Shown here in pieces: positions 51,154 through 59,931 of a DNA stretch of 64,000 nt. Made by a program: the position numbers and the translations under genes. Under the pieces are notes generated by a model. That model saw only the letters and a program-made list of their open reading frames with translations. It did not search any database and was not told the DNA's origin. How positions within the stretch are numbered: position 1 is the first letter of the stretch; every line of letters begins with the position of its first letter. This DNA comes from Polynucleobacter sp. JS-Polo-80-F4 (lineage in GTDB: Bacteria > Pseudomonadota > Gammaproteobacteria > Burkholderiales > Burkholderiaceae): positions 1,432,018-1,496,017 of the forward strand of contig NZ_JACVPI010000001.1 of the NCBI RefSeq assembly GCF_018881965.1, given 5' to 3'.

Positions 51154-52143
51154 GTGAAATCATTGTTAGCAATCGTATTGGCATCCATTTTTTCCATGGC
51201 ATTTGCTCAGCAAAAAATAGCCATCATCCAGACGGATCAGATGCAGCAGGCGGTTGCTCGCGGCGCGATTATTTGGGATGTACGCGATGAAAAAAGTTAC
51301 TTAGATGGCCATATCCCGGGAGCAATCAATATTGGTGAGATCGGTAACGTGCTGCGTGACCCGAATAAGGAAGACTACATCCCTACAGAGCAAATACAAA
51401 AGATTTTTAACGCTGCTGGTTTAGATGTGAACAAAGATGTTGTAGTTTATGGCGCACGCGGAAATCCATATACTTATTTTGGCCTGTACACAATTAATTA
51501 TTTTGGCGGGAAAGATGCGCAGATTTACCATGATGGTATTGACGGCTGGAAACAAGCTGGCCTGCCAATTCAAAAAGAGCGCCAAACCTTGCCACCAGTA
51601 TCAGTAGTGTTAGTACCCCAGCCTCAATTGGTTGTTAGTAATGAGGAGATGCTCAAGCTTGCCCAATCCAAATCTGTACAAATTATTGATGCCAGAACAC
51701 CTGATGAGTTTTCGGGTAAGGACGTGCGCACGATTCGGGGTGGTCATATTCCCAATGCTACTAATATTCCCTATGAGGACAATTGGCAAGATCCAGCAAC
51801 TGCGATCAAGCTGGGCAAGAAACAGGTTGCCGATAACTCTGGCATGGCGCTTAAAAATCAAACGGATCTAAAAAAACTGTACGCCAATCTCGATCCTGAT
51901 AAAGAAACTGTGGTCTATTGCCAAAGTGGTGTGCGGGCCGCTGAGACTGCAACGGTATTGAAGTCCTTGGGCTTTAAGAAGGTCAAGGTATATGACTCGT
52001 CATGGCTGGGTTGGGGTAACAACCTTAAGGCGCCAGTTGCTGATGAAACATTCTTAAATGTTGGCGCACTTAATGCGAAGATGACTGCGATGCAAAATAA
52101 AATCAGTCAGCTAGAAGAAGCTTTAAAAAATAAAAACAATTAA
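51154..52143 (+). CDS. Exported two-domain rhodanese sulfurtransferase
   Basis: 329 residues from GTG at 51154, which has AAGGAAG upstream and gives a normal signal peptide (SLLAIVLASIFSMAFAQ); the longer ATG frame from 51088 adds 22 non-signal residues. Two rhodanese domains follow (about 25-150 and 165-300). The first has no cysteine at its active loop (YGARGNPY); the second has VVYCQSGVRAAE with Cys. A short coiled tail ends it. It should act in the periplasm on thiosulfate or another sulfane donor; the acceptor is unknown. Confidence 0.85.
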   Translation: MKSLLAIVLASIFSMAFAQQKIAIIQTDQMQQAVARGAIIWDVRDEKSYLDGHIPGAINIGEIGNVLRDPNKEDYIPTEQIQKIFNAAGLDVNKDVVVYGARGNPYTYFGLYTINYFGGKDAQIYHDGIDGWKQAGLPIQKERQTLPPVSVVLVPQPQLVVSNEEMLKLAQSKSVQIIDARTPDEFSGKDVRTIRGGHIPNATNIPYEDNWQDPATAIKLGKKQVADNSGMALKNQTDLKKLYANLDPDKETVVYCQSGVRAAETATVLKSLGFKKVKVYDSSWLGWGNNLKAPVADETFLNVGALNAKMTAMQNKISQLEEALKNKNN

Positions 52144-52449
52144 ATGGATATGGGATGTAGGAGGACCTGATTCTTGGTTGCTCTTGTACTGCGCCAAGAT
52201 TTCTTTCTTCTTACATCCAATTCATCCTTAATCTCTATGCATCGCCACATCGAACCTCTACGCTGAATATTTCTATTTAGAGGGGTCTGCCTTGCGAGTT
52301 TCTATTGAGTGCTCCCATAAGCATCTGCAGTTATTCAGAATCTCGCTAGACGCTCGAACCGTCCTAGTTTTGCTAATTATTTGGATGATTTGGGGGATTT
52401 TGAGGATTCTGAAGATATTCTGAATCACGCATTTTGATGGGGAAAGGGT
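52144..52449. other. Intergenic stretch without a gene
   Basis: About 300 bases between the rhodanese gene and the SRP RNA. No open frame with a ribosome site is seen. It holds a CCTCTA/TAGAGG hairpin (52255-52283) and a 9-bp inverted repeat ATTCAGAAT/ATTCTGAAT (52333-52341 and 52417-52425, 75 bases apart), which may shape the 3' end of the SRP RNA precursor. No clear terminator. Confidence 0.6.
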
Positions 52450-52547
52450 GGATGAGCCAAACCCCCGGCACTGGCAGAAATTGGGTTTGGCTGCTTCGTT
52501 CCCGACCTGACCAGGTTATCCAACCCACCATGCGGGGAGGCCCATCC
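52450..52547 (-). ncRNA. ffs: Signal recognition particle 4.5S RNA
   Basis: On the minus strand this reads with end pairing GGATGGGCC/GGCTCATCC and the conserved SRP core: CCTGGTCAGGTC, GGGAACGAAGCAGCC. The asymmetric loop and GNAR-type tetraloop (here GGAA-like within GGTCGGGAACGAAGC) that bind Ffh are present. About 98 nt, normal for the small bacterial form. It pairs with Ffh for membrane protein targeting. Divergent from dnaX. Confidence 0.93.
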
Positions 52548-52578
52548 AATTCCATTTTAGCTTGTTAGAATGTAAGAC

Positions 52579-54252
52579 ATGACAGCATTGGCATTAGCCC
52601 GTTCGTGGCGCCCTAAAACCTTCTCTGAATTAGTAGGCCAAGACCATGTGGTTAAGGCCTTGACGCATGCTTTGGACCAAGGTCGCTTGCACCACGCATG
52701 GCTCTTTACAGGCACCCGTGGGGTAGGTAAGACAACAATTGCCCGGATTATGGCCAAAGCCCTCAATTGCACGGGATCCGATGGATCCGGCAAGATGACT
52801 TCAGAGCCTTGTGGAAAATGCCCGGCCTGTATGGAAATCGATGCAGGGCGTTTTGTTGACTATATAGAGATGGATGCTGCAAGTAATCGTGGTGTGGACG
52901 ATATTGCCTCTCTCTTAGAAAAGGCTGCTTACGCACCAAGCAATGCACGCTACAAGGTCTACATGATTGATGAGGTGCACATGCTCACCAATCATGCCTT
53001 CAATGCCATGCTTAAAACTTTGGAAGAACCTCCAGAGCACGTTAAATTTATTCTAGCTACTACCGATCCACAAAAGATCCCAGTAACTATTCTGTCGCGT
53101 TGCTTGCAGTTCAACCTCAAGCAAATGCCAGTACCACTCATTGTTGAGCATTTAGAAAAAGTACTCGCTGCCGAGAAGGTGGAATGCGAAGTCAATGCCT
53201 TGCGCGTTCTCGCCAAGGCAGCACAAGGCTCCATGCGCGATGCCCTATCGCTGACTGATCAAGCTATTGCCTATGCGGCGGGCAAAGTGTCTGAAGAATC
53301 TGTACGTGGCATGCTTGGCACATTAGACGATGCTTATCTCATTCGTATTTTGGATTGCCTTATTGCTAAAGATGGCGCAAGCCTACTTGCAGTTGCAAAT
53401 GAAATGGGTGAGCGCAGCATGTCTTTCTCATTAGCGCTGCAAGATCTCTCGAGCCTATTGCAAAAGATTGCAGCAGCACAAGTTGTTCCAGAGTCTGTTC
53501 TAGAGGATTGGCCAGAAGCAGGCGAGATTCGTCGCTTAGCTGGTCAACTTACAAAAGAAGAGGCGCAACTCTTTTATCAAATTACGATTACTAGTCGTCC
53601 AGATTTATCACTAGCTCCCGATGAACAAACTGGCTTTGCCATGACACTCTTGCGTATGTTGGCATTTCGCCCCGGTAGTGGTGGTGGAGGCAACTCCTCT
53701 CCGGCACCTTCATCGCCCTCGGCCCCACCAGTAAATACTGCTCGTCCAGTGCCCTCAATGCCAGCAGCTAGAACAGCTACTCCTGCGCCAGCAGCACCTG
53801 CCGCTAAAGCAGTAGCTACAGCACCGGCAGCTACGGTATCTGCCCCTACTGCTTTGGCTAGCTCAGCTGAGCGTCCAGACTGGCATGCATTGATGCGTCA
53901 GTTACCCGTTAAAGGGATGGTGCAGCAGTTAGCATTTCAGACAGAGTTACAGGATTGGAATGATTCAGCGGCTGGAGTGCGCGCAACGATTGTGACGCCA
54001 ATGCCGCAGTTAGCTTCTGATGCATCTGTTGGTCGCTTAGCTGATGCACTTACTGCTCACTTTGGTAAGCCAGTAAAGATCGTGATTGAGAAGGGTGAAG
54101 TAGAGGGCAAGACGGTTGCTAAGGTTGATGCCCAGATTCATCAAGAGAAAAGAATGAATGCGGAGCAGATGATTGCTGCTGATCCATTTATTCAGCAACT
54201 GGAAAAAGAGTTTGGCGCCAAAGTAGTTGGTGGCTCAGTGAAACCTCTTTGA
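52579..54252 (+). CDS. dnaX: DNA polymerase III subunits gamma/tau
   Basis: 557 residues. AAA+ ATPase: Walker A GTRGVGKT (about 44), a four-cysteine zinc site between CTGSDG and CPACM, DEVHMLTNHAF, LATTDPQKIPVTILSRC with the SRC arginine finger. A Pro/Ala-rich linker (about 375-430) separates the C-terminal domain IV/V region, which contacts the polymerase core. No obvious A-rich slippery site was noted, so the shorter gamma form may not be made here. The classic dnaX-ybaB-recR order follows. Confidence 0.95.
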   Translation: MTALALARSWRPKTFSELVGQDHVVKALTHALDQGRLHHAWLFTGTRGVGKTTIARIMAKALNCTGSDGSGKMTSEPCGKCPACMEIDAGRFVDYIEMDAASNRGVDDIASLLEKAAYAPSNARYKVYMIDEVHMLTNHAFNAMLKTLEEPPEHVKFILATTDPQKIPVTILSRCLQFNLKQMPVPLIVEHLEKVLAAEKVECEVNALRVLAKAAQGSMRDALSLTDQAIAYAAGKVSEESVRGMLGTLDDAYLIRILDCLIAKDGASLLAVANEMGERSMSFSLALQDLSSLLQKIAAAQVVPESVLEDWPEAGEIRRLAGQLTKEEAQLFYQITITSRPDLSLAPDEQTGFAMTLLRMLAFRPGSGGGGNSSPAPSSPSAPPVNTARPVPSMPAARTATPAPAAPAAKAVATAPAATVSAPTALASSAERPDWHALMRQLPVKGMVQQLAFQTELQDWNDSAAGVRATIVTPMPQLASDASVGRLADALTAHFGKPVKIVIEKGEVEGKTVAKVDAQIHQEKRMNAEQMIAADPFIQQLEKEFGAKVVGGSVKPL

Positions 54253-54319
54253 TGCGGCCACTGCAATACAAGCCCTTTAAATAAATATTAATATTCAAAA
54301 GCACTAAGGAAATAAAGCG

Positions 54320-54643
54320 ATGATGAAAGGTGGACTTGCTGGCCTCATGAAACAGGCTCAGCAGATGCAAGAGAAGATGAAAACTGCGCAAGCCGAACTG
54401 GCTGCGTTGGAAGTGACTGGCCAAGCAGCTGGTGGCTTAGTTAAAGTAAGTATCTCTGGCAAATACGAACTCAAGCGTGTGCAGATTGACCCAGGCGCAA
54501 TGGATGATCGCGAGATGTTGGAAGACTTGATCGTGACTGCCTACACAGAAGCATTCAAACAGGTTGAGGCTGCGAGTGCACAGATGATGTCTGGCGCTAC
54601 TGCTGGCATGCCTATGCCTCCTGGCTTCAAGTTGCCTTTTTAA
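54320..54643 (+). CDS. YbaB/EbfC nucleoid-associated protein
   Basis: 107 residues. The start MMKGGLAGLMKQAQQMQEKM and the core GLVKVSISGKYELKRVQIDP with MDDREMLEDLIVTAYTEAFK are standard for YbaB/EbfC. It is a dimeric DNA-binding protein of the cytoplasm. It sits between dnaX (67 bases upstream) and recR (23 bases downstream). Confidence 0.94.
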   Translation: MMKGGLAGLMKQAQQMQEKMKTAQAELAALEVTGQAAGGLVKVSISGKYELKRVQIDPGAMDDREMLEDLIVTAYTEAFKQVEAASAQMMSGATAGMPMPPGFKLPF

Positions 54644-54666
54644 TTCAATAGACAGTTAACTATTTA

Positions 54667-55281
54667 ATGGCCCGTATAGAAGCCCCTCAAGATGCGCTCG
54701 GTCGTTTGATCGAGGCATTACGCGTTCTGCCTGGGGTAGGGCCTAAGTCTGCTCAGCGCATGGCGTTCTATCTTCTGCAGCATGATCGCAATGGTGCAGC
54801 TGTACTCGCTCAATCATTAGGTGAGGCAGTTGAGACAGTAGGGCACTGTGCTCGTTGCAATACTTTTTCAGAAACACAGATTTGCGGTACGTGCTCTGAT
54901 GGTCGTCGTGATCCATCGCTGCTGTGTATTGTGGAAACTCCTGCTGACCAAATCATGGTGGAGCAGACCTTAAGTTTCAAAGGCAATTACTTTGTATTAA
55001 TGGGGCGCCTCTCACCACTTGATGGCATGGGCCCAAACGAAATTGGCTTTGATCGCTTACTCAATCGCATTGAGGCTCCCGATACCGGTATAGCTATACG
55101 AGAAGTTGTCCTTGCAACCAACTTTACTAGCGAAGGCGAAGCAACTGCTCATTACATCGGTGAAGTGCTTAAAGCCAAAGGCATCAAAGTCACCCGTATT
55201 GCACGGGGAATTCCAGTTGGCGGCGAACTCGAATATGTCGATGCTGGTACCTTGGCCCGCGCCTTAATGGACCGCCGTTAA
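54667..55281 (+). CDS. recR: Recombination mediator RecR
   Basis: 204 residues. An HhH block [20 protein letters not shown] starts it, then the zinc finger [16 protein letters not shown], then the Toprim domain [16 protein letters not shown] with [16 protein letters not shown]. It acts with RecF/RecO to load RecA on gaps. Third gene of the dnaX-ybaB-recR unit. No clear terminator was seen in the 230 bases that follow. Confidence 0.95.
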   Translation: MARIEAPQDALGRLIEALRVLPGVGPKSAQRMAFYLLQHDRNGAAVLAQSLGEAVETVGHCARCNTFSETQICGTCSDGRRDPSLLCIVETPADQIMVEQTLSFKGNYFVLMGRLSPLDGMGPNEIGFDRLLNRIEAPDTGIAIREVVLATNFTSEGEATAHYIGEVLKAKGIKVTRIARGIPVGGELEYVDAGTLARALMDRR

Positions 55282-55511
55282 TCTTCTGATTGATCCGTGA
55301 GTTGTTTTCAGGGCACAAGCCTAGCCTAATCTAGCAGCGATCCTTTCCCGATCTGTCATCTTGTTGCCATAAAGACTAGGTAAATTGCCTCTTTTTGGGG
55401 ATAATTTGGTCTGCACCACCCTTGAGCTTCAATCTCAAGCTGTGTTTGCCTAGTTTTCTCCATCGGCATGTTGCCATTGCATTGCACTGGCATCCCCATT
55501 AGAAATTGTGA

Positions 55512-56927
55512 ATGACCTGCAAGATTTATCTACTTCTCCTGTTGAGCATTATGTGTACATTTTTCGGGGCAACTGCGTTCGCGCAGAAGGCGGGATCAGG
55601 CTCGGACCAAATCGCGAGTTTTGCTGAGGCTATTCATGGCTTGCCAACTGAGGGCGAGCTCTTTGGTTTGCCGGTAAACGTGCATGGCCAAACAACTTAT
55701 ATTAATCAGCGTTACAACAACTTTACCTCCAGCTATTCTGGTCAGAACAGTATGTCTTCGCTGAAGTCGATGAGCTATACCTGGTCTGGAACTTTATTCT
55801 TTGGCGCGCGCATAGCTCCGAATACTGATATTTATTTCAATCCTGAAGTGATTTCTGGCGTGCCATTTTCTGGTCTCACTGGACTTGGTGGATTTACGAA
55901 TGGTGAAGCAACCAAAGCGAATGGTGCCCAAGCAAAGTTTTATTCTGCACGCGCATTCTTGCGCCAGACAATTAATCAAGAGGGTGACAAGATTGTTCTT
56001 GAAAATGAAGCCAATCAAATTACCCAAACAGTTAGCAGTAATCGCGTAGTAGTTACTGCAGGTCAGTTTTCTACTTTAGATATTTTTGACGACAGTCGTT
56101 ACGCTAAAGATCCTCGCGTACAGTTCATGAACTGGGGCAATATGACCTATTTAGCCTATGACTATGCTGCCGATGCACGCGGCTACAGTACTGGCTTAGC
56201 GGGTGAATGGTATCTCGGTAATTGGGTTATGCGCGCCTCACGTATGTTGGCTCCAAAGGCTCCGAATGGCCGCGATCTCAATTGGCAAATTTTTAATGCG
56301 TATGGCGATCAAGTAGAAGTAGAGCGTCAGCATCAAATTGCTAACTTGCCTGGTAAGGTGAGTGTGCTGGCTTATCGCAACAGAATGATGCTAGCGCGTT
56401 TTCAAGATGCAACAAATTATGTTGTGGCAAATAATGCGCAAGGCACACAAGCCATTAATAATGTGCGTAATAACTACCAATATAAAACCGGTATTGGTCT
56501 TAACGCAGAGCAGGCCTTAACTAATGATCTTGGGATCTATGGACGCGCCTTTACATCTGATGGTCATACAGAGACGATGTCTTTTACTGAAGCTGATAAC
56601 TCTTTATCAGTAGGTCTGGGTATGAATGGCACGAGCTGGAGTCGTCCAAAAGATAGTATCGGCATATCAATGATGCAAAACGGACTCTCTAGTTTTAGAA
56701 GAGGCTATCTACAGGCTGGCGGAGTGTCTTACTTTATTGGCGACTATGCTGGACCGGGTCAGGCGATTTCTTATCGTCCAGAGCGTATCGGCGAGCTGTA
56801 TTACAACGCTACCGTGATTAAGAATGTACTGGCTGGATTGAACTTTCAACACATCAATAATCCGGCCTATAACGCAGCCCGTGGCCCTGTGAATATCCTG
56901 TCTTTTAGGATTCATGCCGAGTTTTAA
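55512..56927 (+). CDS. OprB-type carbohydrate porin
   Basis: 471 residues with a signal peptide (ending TAFAQ). The mature part includes the OprB pattern: VHGQTTYINQRYNNFTSSYS, LFFGARIAPNTDIYFNPEVI, VVTAGQFSTLDIFDDSRYAK and RVQFMNWGNMTYLAYDYAAD. The C terminus ends with FRIHAEF, a last beta strand with terminal Phe. It should form an outer-membrane pore for sugars or similar solutes. Monocistronic; the Czc operon follows. Confidence 0.85.
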   Translation: MTCKIYLLLLLSIMCTFFGATAFAQKAGSGSDQIASFAEAIHGLPTEGELFGLPVNVHGQTTYINQRYNNFTSSYSGQNSMSSLKSMSYTWSGTLFFGARIAPNTDIYFNPEVISGVPFSGLTGLGGFTNGEATKANGAQAKFYSARAFLRQTINQEGDKIVLENEANQITQTVSSNRVVVTAGQFSTLDIFDDSRYAKDPRVQFMNWGNMTYLAYDYAADARGYSTGLAGEWYLGNWVMRASRMLAPKAPNGRDLNWQIFNAYGDQVEVERQHQIANLPGKVSVLAYRNRMMLARFQDATNYVVANNAQGTQAINNVRNNYQYKTGIGLNAEQALTNDLGIYGRAFTSDGHTETMSFTEADNSLSVGLGMNGTSWSRPKDSIGISMMQNGLSSFRRGYLQAGGVSYFIGDYAGPGQAISYRPERIGELYYNATVIKNVLAGLNFQHINNPAYNAARGPVNILSFRIHAEF

Positions 56928-57002
56928 GAGATTTGCCGGCTACAGATGCAATGAGTCTTAATTATTATCTTTAGAATCAATAACATAGAGATTCTCAATT
57001 AT

Positions 57003-57030
57003 TCGACTTTTAGCTTTTGTCCCCTATAAT
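57003..57030 (+). promoter_or_regulatory. Candidate promoter of the Czc operon
   Basis: TCGACT (57003-57008) and a consensus TATAAT (57025-57030) are 16 bases apart. Transcription from here would give a leader of about 85 bases before the TTG start at 57121. No metal-sensor operator is obvious. Confidence 0.5.
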
Positions 57031-57120
57031 CCTTAAAACCCCCTGAAATGGGTGTGGATAGGTTCTAAATCTGCTTCTGGGGCTATAAAAACAGCATTTT
57101 TGATTTAGAGGCAGCAGGAT

Positions 57121-58650
57121 TTGTTGATTCTGGGTAAACACAAAACTAGCGTAGTTCAACCGTTCAATAGCGCGACTCCATTTGTAATGGCCGCTTTTGT
57201 TGTTTGCGCCCCCGTCTTTTCTGTTTCTGCGTTTGCTCAACCGGCGATGGACGTTGCTCCAGCAAGCGTGACTGTTCAGTCTGGTGATACATCATTAGCT
57301 GCACCGCCTTCGATTGGCTCACAACTTGGCGGAACCTCTAAAGCTACAGAAATGTTTGCTCCAGTAACAAAGGCAAATACTCCGAAGATCTATACCAAGC
57401 CTGTTTCATCCGGGCCAACAGAGATGGATTTGCGTCAACTGTGGAATGAGTTAAGGATTAACAATCCACAACTATCTTCCTTGCGTGAGTCTTACTTATC
57501 TGCCAAGGCTACTGTCCCACAAATTAATGCACCCGCTAATCCACAGGTTGGATTGGTATGGTCTGGTATGCCGGTGAATTCTCCGTTTGCATTAGGTGGA
57601 GCAAATGCCCCATCACAACAATACCCTGGTGGCATCAGTAGCAATAACGCGATTTCTGTAGCGCAACCTTTTCAGTTTCCAGGTAAGAAGAGTCTGGCAG
57701 CAGATATTGCTGATACCAATGCAGAGGCATTGTTAGCAAGTTCTGAATCTACCTATCTACAGTTAGGCGCCCAGCTCTCAACCCTGTACTACAACGCCCT
57801 TGCTGCTCAAAAGCAATTACAAGTTCTTAAAGAGTCTGTAATGCGCTTAGAGATGATTAAGAACGTAGCAAAGGCGCGATACGCTAATAATGCTGCAGCC
57901 TATGTAGAGTTCTTAAATGCTCAAGTGGCACAAAGTGCTGCACAGGCAGACCAATTTAATGTAGAGCGTCAACTCGATGTCGCCTTGAAAAACATTAATA
58001 CTTTGGTCGGTCGCCACTCTCGTGACAAACTAATATTGCGTGCTGATGTCCGTCGTGCAATGAATGCTGTGCCAACTTTAATTGAATTAGAAGACTATGC
58101 AGAAACCAGTCATCCATCCCTAAAGAGTTCAGCATTGCAATTAGATGCTGCGCGTAAGGGTGTTGATTTGGCAAAGAAAGCATACTTGCCGGACTTTCAG
58201 GTGATCGGTTCATCTTTTACACCGCGCGGTCCATTTTCCGCAAACAATGGTGCGATGTTCTATCAATTTGAATTGGATCTGATTATTCCTTTGTACTTCT
58301 TTACTAAAGAAAAGTATGGGGTGGAGCAGGCGCAGCGCAATCAAGCAGCTGCTGAGGCCGGTAATATTTCTAATCGCCAGCAAATTGTGCTGGCCGTGAA
58401 TACTGCTTATGCTGCTTATGAGCAAGCTAAGAACCAAACCCAGTTTTTGAGAGATCGCCAAGTACCTCAAGCAGATGCTGCCTATAAGGTTGGCTTAACG
58501 CAGTACTCAAATAACGGCCAAGGATTTAATGATTTGTTGACTGCGCAAACGCAATTGCGTAACTTGGAGATTGCATTGGCTCAAGCTGAGAGCAATCTTT
58601 TGCAGGCACAAGCGGTATTGATGGTTTCAGCGGGTAAAGAGCCCTTTTAA
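57121..58650 (+). CDS. CzcC-type TolC-family outer membrane efflux protein
   Basis: 509 residues, starting at a TTG (57121) with GGCAGCAGGA upstream. A signal peptide (to about residue 40) is followed by a linker. Two outer-membrane efflux repeats (about 115-290 and 310-500) show helix blocks typical of TolC/CzcC, such as AQPFQFPGKKSLAADIADTN and the tail QTQLRNLEIALAQAESNLLQ. It is the outer-membrane channel of the RND pump. Next gene is 9 bases on, also from TTG. Confidence 0.88.
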   Translation: MLILGKHKTSVVQPFNSATPFVMAAFVVCAPVFSVSAFAQPAMDVAPASVTVQSGDTSLAAPPSIGSQLGGTSKATEMFAPVTKANTPKIYTKPVSSGPTEMDLRQLWNELRINNPQLSSLRESYLSAKATVPQINAPANPQVGLVWSGMPVNSPFALGGANAPSQQYPGGISSNNAISVAQPFQFPGKKSLAADIADTNAEALLASSESTYLQLGAQLSTLYYNALAAQKQLQVLKESVMRLEMIKNVAKARYANNAAAYVEFLNAQVAQSAAQADQFNVERQLDVALKNINTLVGRHSRDKLILRADVRRAMNAVPTLIELEDYAETSHPSLKSSALQLDAARKGVDLAKKAYLPDFQVIGSSFTPRGPFSANNGAMFYQFELDLIIPLYFFTKEKYGVEQAQRNQAAAEAGNISNRQQIVLAVNTAYAAYEQAKNQTQFLRDRQVPQADAAYKVGLTQYSNNGQGFNDLLTAQTQLRNLEIALAQAESNLLQAQAVLMVSAGKEPF

Positions 58651-58659
58651 GGAGTAGTT

Positions 58660-59931
58660 TTGAAAGACAAAATTCTTTCGTTTCTGAAAAATATATCTGA
58701 AAAGGCAAAGCCGATTCTGCATAAGGGCGCACATCATGGTGCGCATCATGCAAAAGTAGCTGCTGCTGGGTTAGTAGGTTTGTATTGGAATCTCACTCCG
58801 CAGAATCGTCATCGAGTACGCTTGGCTGCATTTGCATTTGCGATTCTTTCGCTGGGCATTGTTGTGGGTCGTGTCACCAACGTGAATCGCGCAGTAAAGA
58901 TTGAATCCTCCGACAAGGCTTTAAGGGTAGAGAAGAGTGGCGTATTAGAGTTGAGCCTTCCTGGCGTCACGTTGAATCCAGAGATTTATGTATTTCAATC
59001 GGCAGAAAAAGTGCAAGTACCAGTCAACATCAAAGTGCCTGGGCGTTTGGCGTTTAATGCCGAAAAATCAAAAGTACTCTCAGCCCGAGCTCCTGGTCGC
59101 GTAGAGCGTATTTATGCTTTCGATGGCGCTCAGGTAGACATTGGCTCACCTATTGTTGAGATGTATAGCCCAGAATTTTTATCTGCACAGCAAGAATACT
59201 TGCTTTCCTCTAAGACGGCTAAAGTGCTTGAGACAAGTAAAACAATGAGCGACTTACTGGGGGATGCACGTATTACCCAGCAGGCGGCAGCTAACCGAAT
59301 GAGAAATCTCGGCGCTGGTGAAGGCGACATTAAGAGTATTGAAAATACTGGTAAAACGACTAGCAATTTAGTGATGCGCTCACCTTTGAAGGGTGTTGTC
59401 GTTAAGCGTAATGTAGAACCTGGCTCCGCCGTAAACGCTGGTGATGTGATTGCAACCTTAGCCGATCCAAAACAGCTTTGGTTCTTGGGTAATGTATTTG
59501 AGCAAGACTTTAGGATGATTAAGCAAGGTCAGAAAATGGTCTTGCGTCTTGAAGCTTATCCTGAAAAAGAATTTATTGCTTATGCAAACTATATTGCGCC
59601 AACTATTGATCCGCAGACACGCGCTTTATTAATTCGCGCTGATGTAGAAAATACTGATGATTTATTGCGGCCTGATATGTTCGCATCTGGTTTGCTTACG
59701 ACTGGGAATACTGATGCTGTTGTTGTTCCTCAGACTGCTATCGTCAGAGTGCGTGAAAGCCGCTACGCGATTATTAAAGTTGGTCCAGAATCATATCGTC
59801 GCGTTCCTGTTAAAGGCTACGACCTCAATAGCAAGAGCTTTGCTATTACGGAGGGTGTGGAGCAGGGATGGAAAATACTAGCTCAAGGCGCTGTTTTGTT
59901 AAATGATCGCTTTGCTAAGCAGGAGGATTAA
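58660..59931 (+). CDS. CzcB-type periplasmic adaptor with His-rich N-terminal tail
   Basis: 423 residues from TTG at 58660 (AAGGAGTAG upstream). Residues 1-45 form a predicted cytoplasmic tail with five histidines (His21, 25, 26, 29, 30). One membrane helix (about 60-77, AAFAFAILSLGIVVGRV) anchors it. Then come the lipoyl/hairpin region (SARAPGRVERIYAFDGAQVD), the beta barrel (MRSPLKGVVVKRNVEPGSAV) and the C-terminal domain of membrane fusion proteins. It links the RND pump with the CzcC-like channel. The His-rich tail is unusual and may bind metal. Confidence 0.87.
   Translation: MKDKILSFLKNISEKAKPILHKGAHHGAHHAKVAAAGLVGLYWNLTPQNRHRVRLAAFAFAILSLGIVVGRVTNVNRAVKIESSDKALRVEKSGVLELSLPGVTLNPEIYVFQSAEKVQVPVNIKVPGRLAFNAEKSKVLSARAPGRVERIYAFDGAQVDIGSPIVEMYSPEFLSAQQEYLLSSKTAKVLETSKTMSDLLGDARITQQAAANRMRNLGAGEGDIKSIENTGKTTSNLVMRSPLKGVVVKRNVEPGSAVNAGDVIATLADPKQLWFLGNVFEQDFRMIKQGQKMVLRLEAYPEKEFIAYANYIAPTIDPQTRALLIRADVENTDDLLRPDMFASGLLTTGNTDAVVVPQTAIVRVRESRYAIIKVGPESYRRVPVKGYDLNSKSFAITEGVEQGWKILAQGAVLLNDRFAKQED

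Noticed and set aside
52144..52449. Possible tRNA or small gene in the gap before ffs
   Set aside because: No cloverleaf pairing or CCA/T-loop GTTCRANYC sequence was found, and no open frame with a ribosome site.
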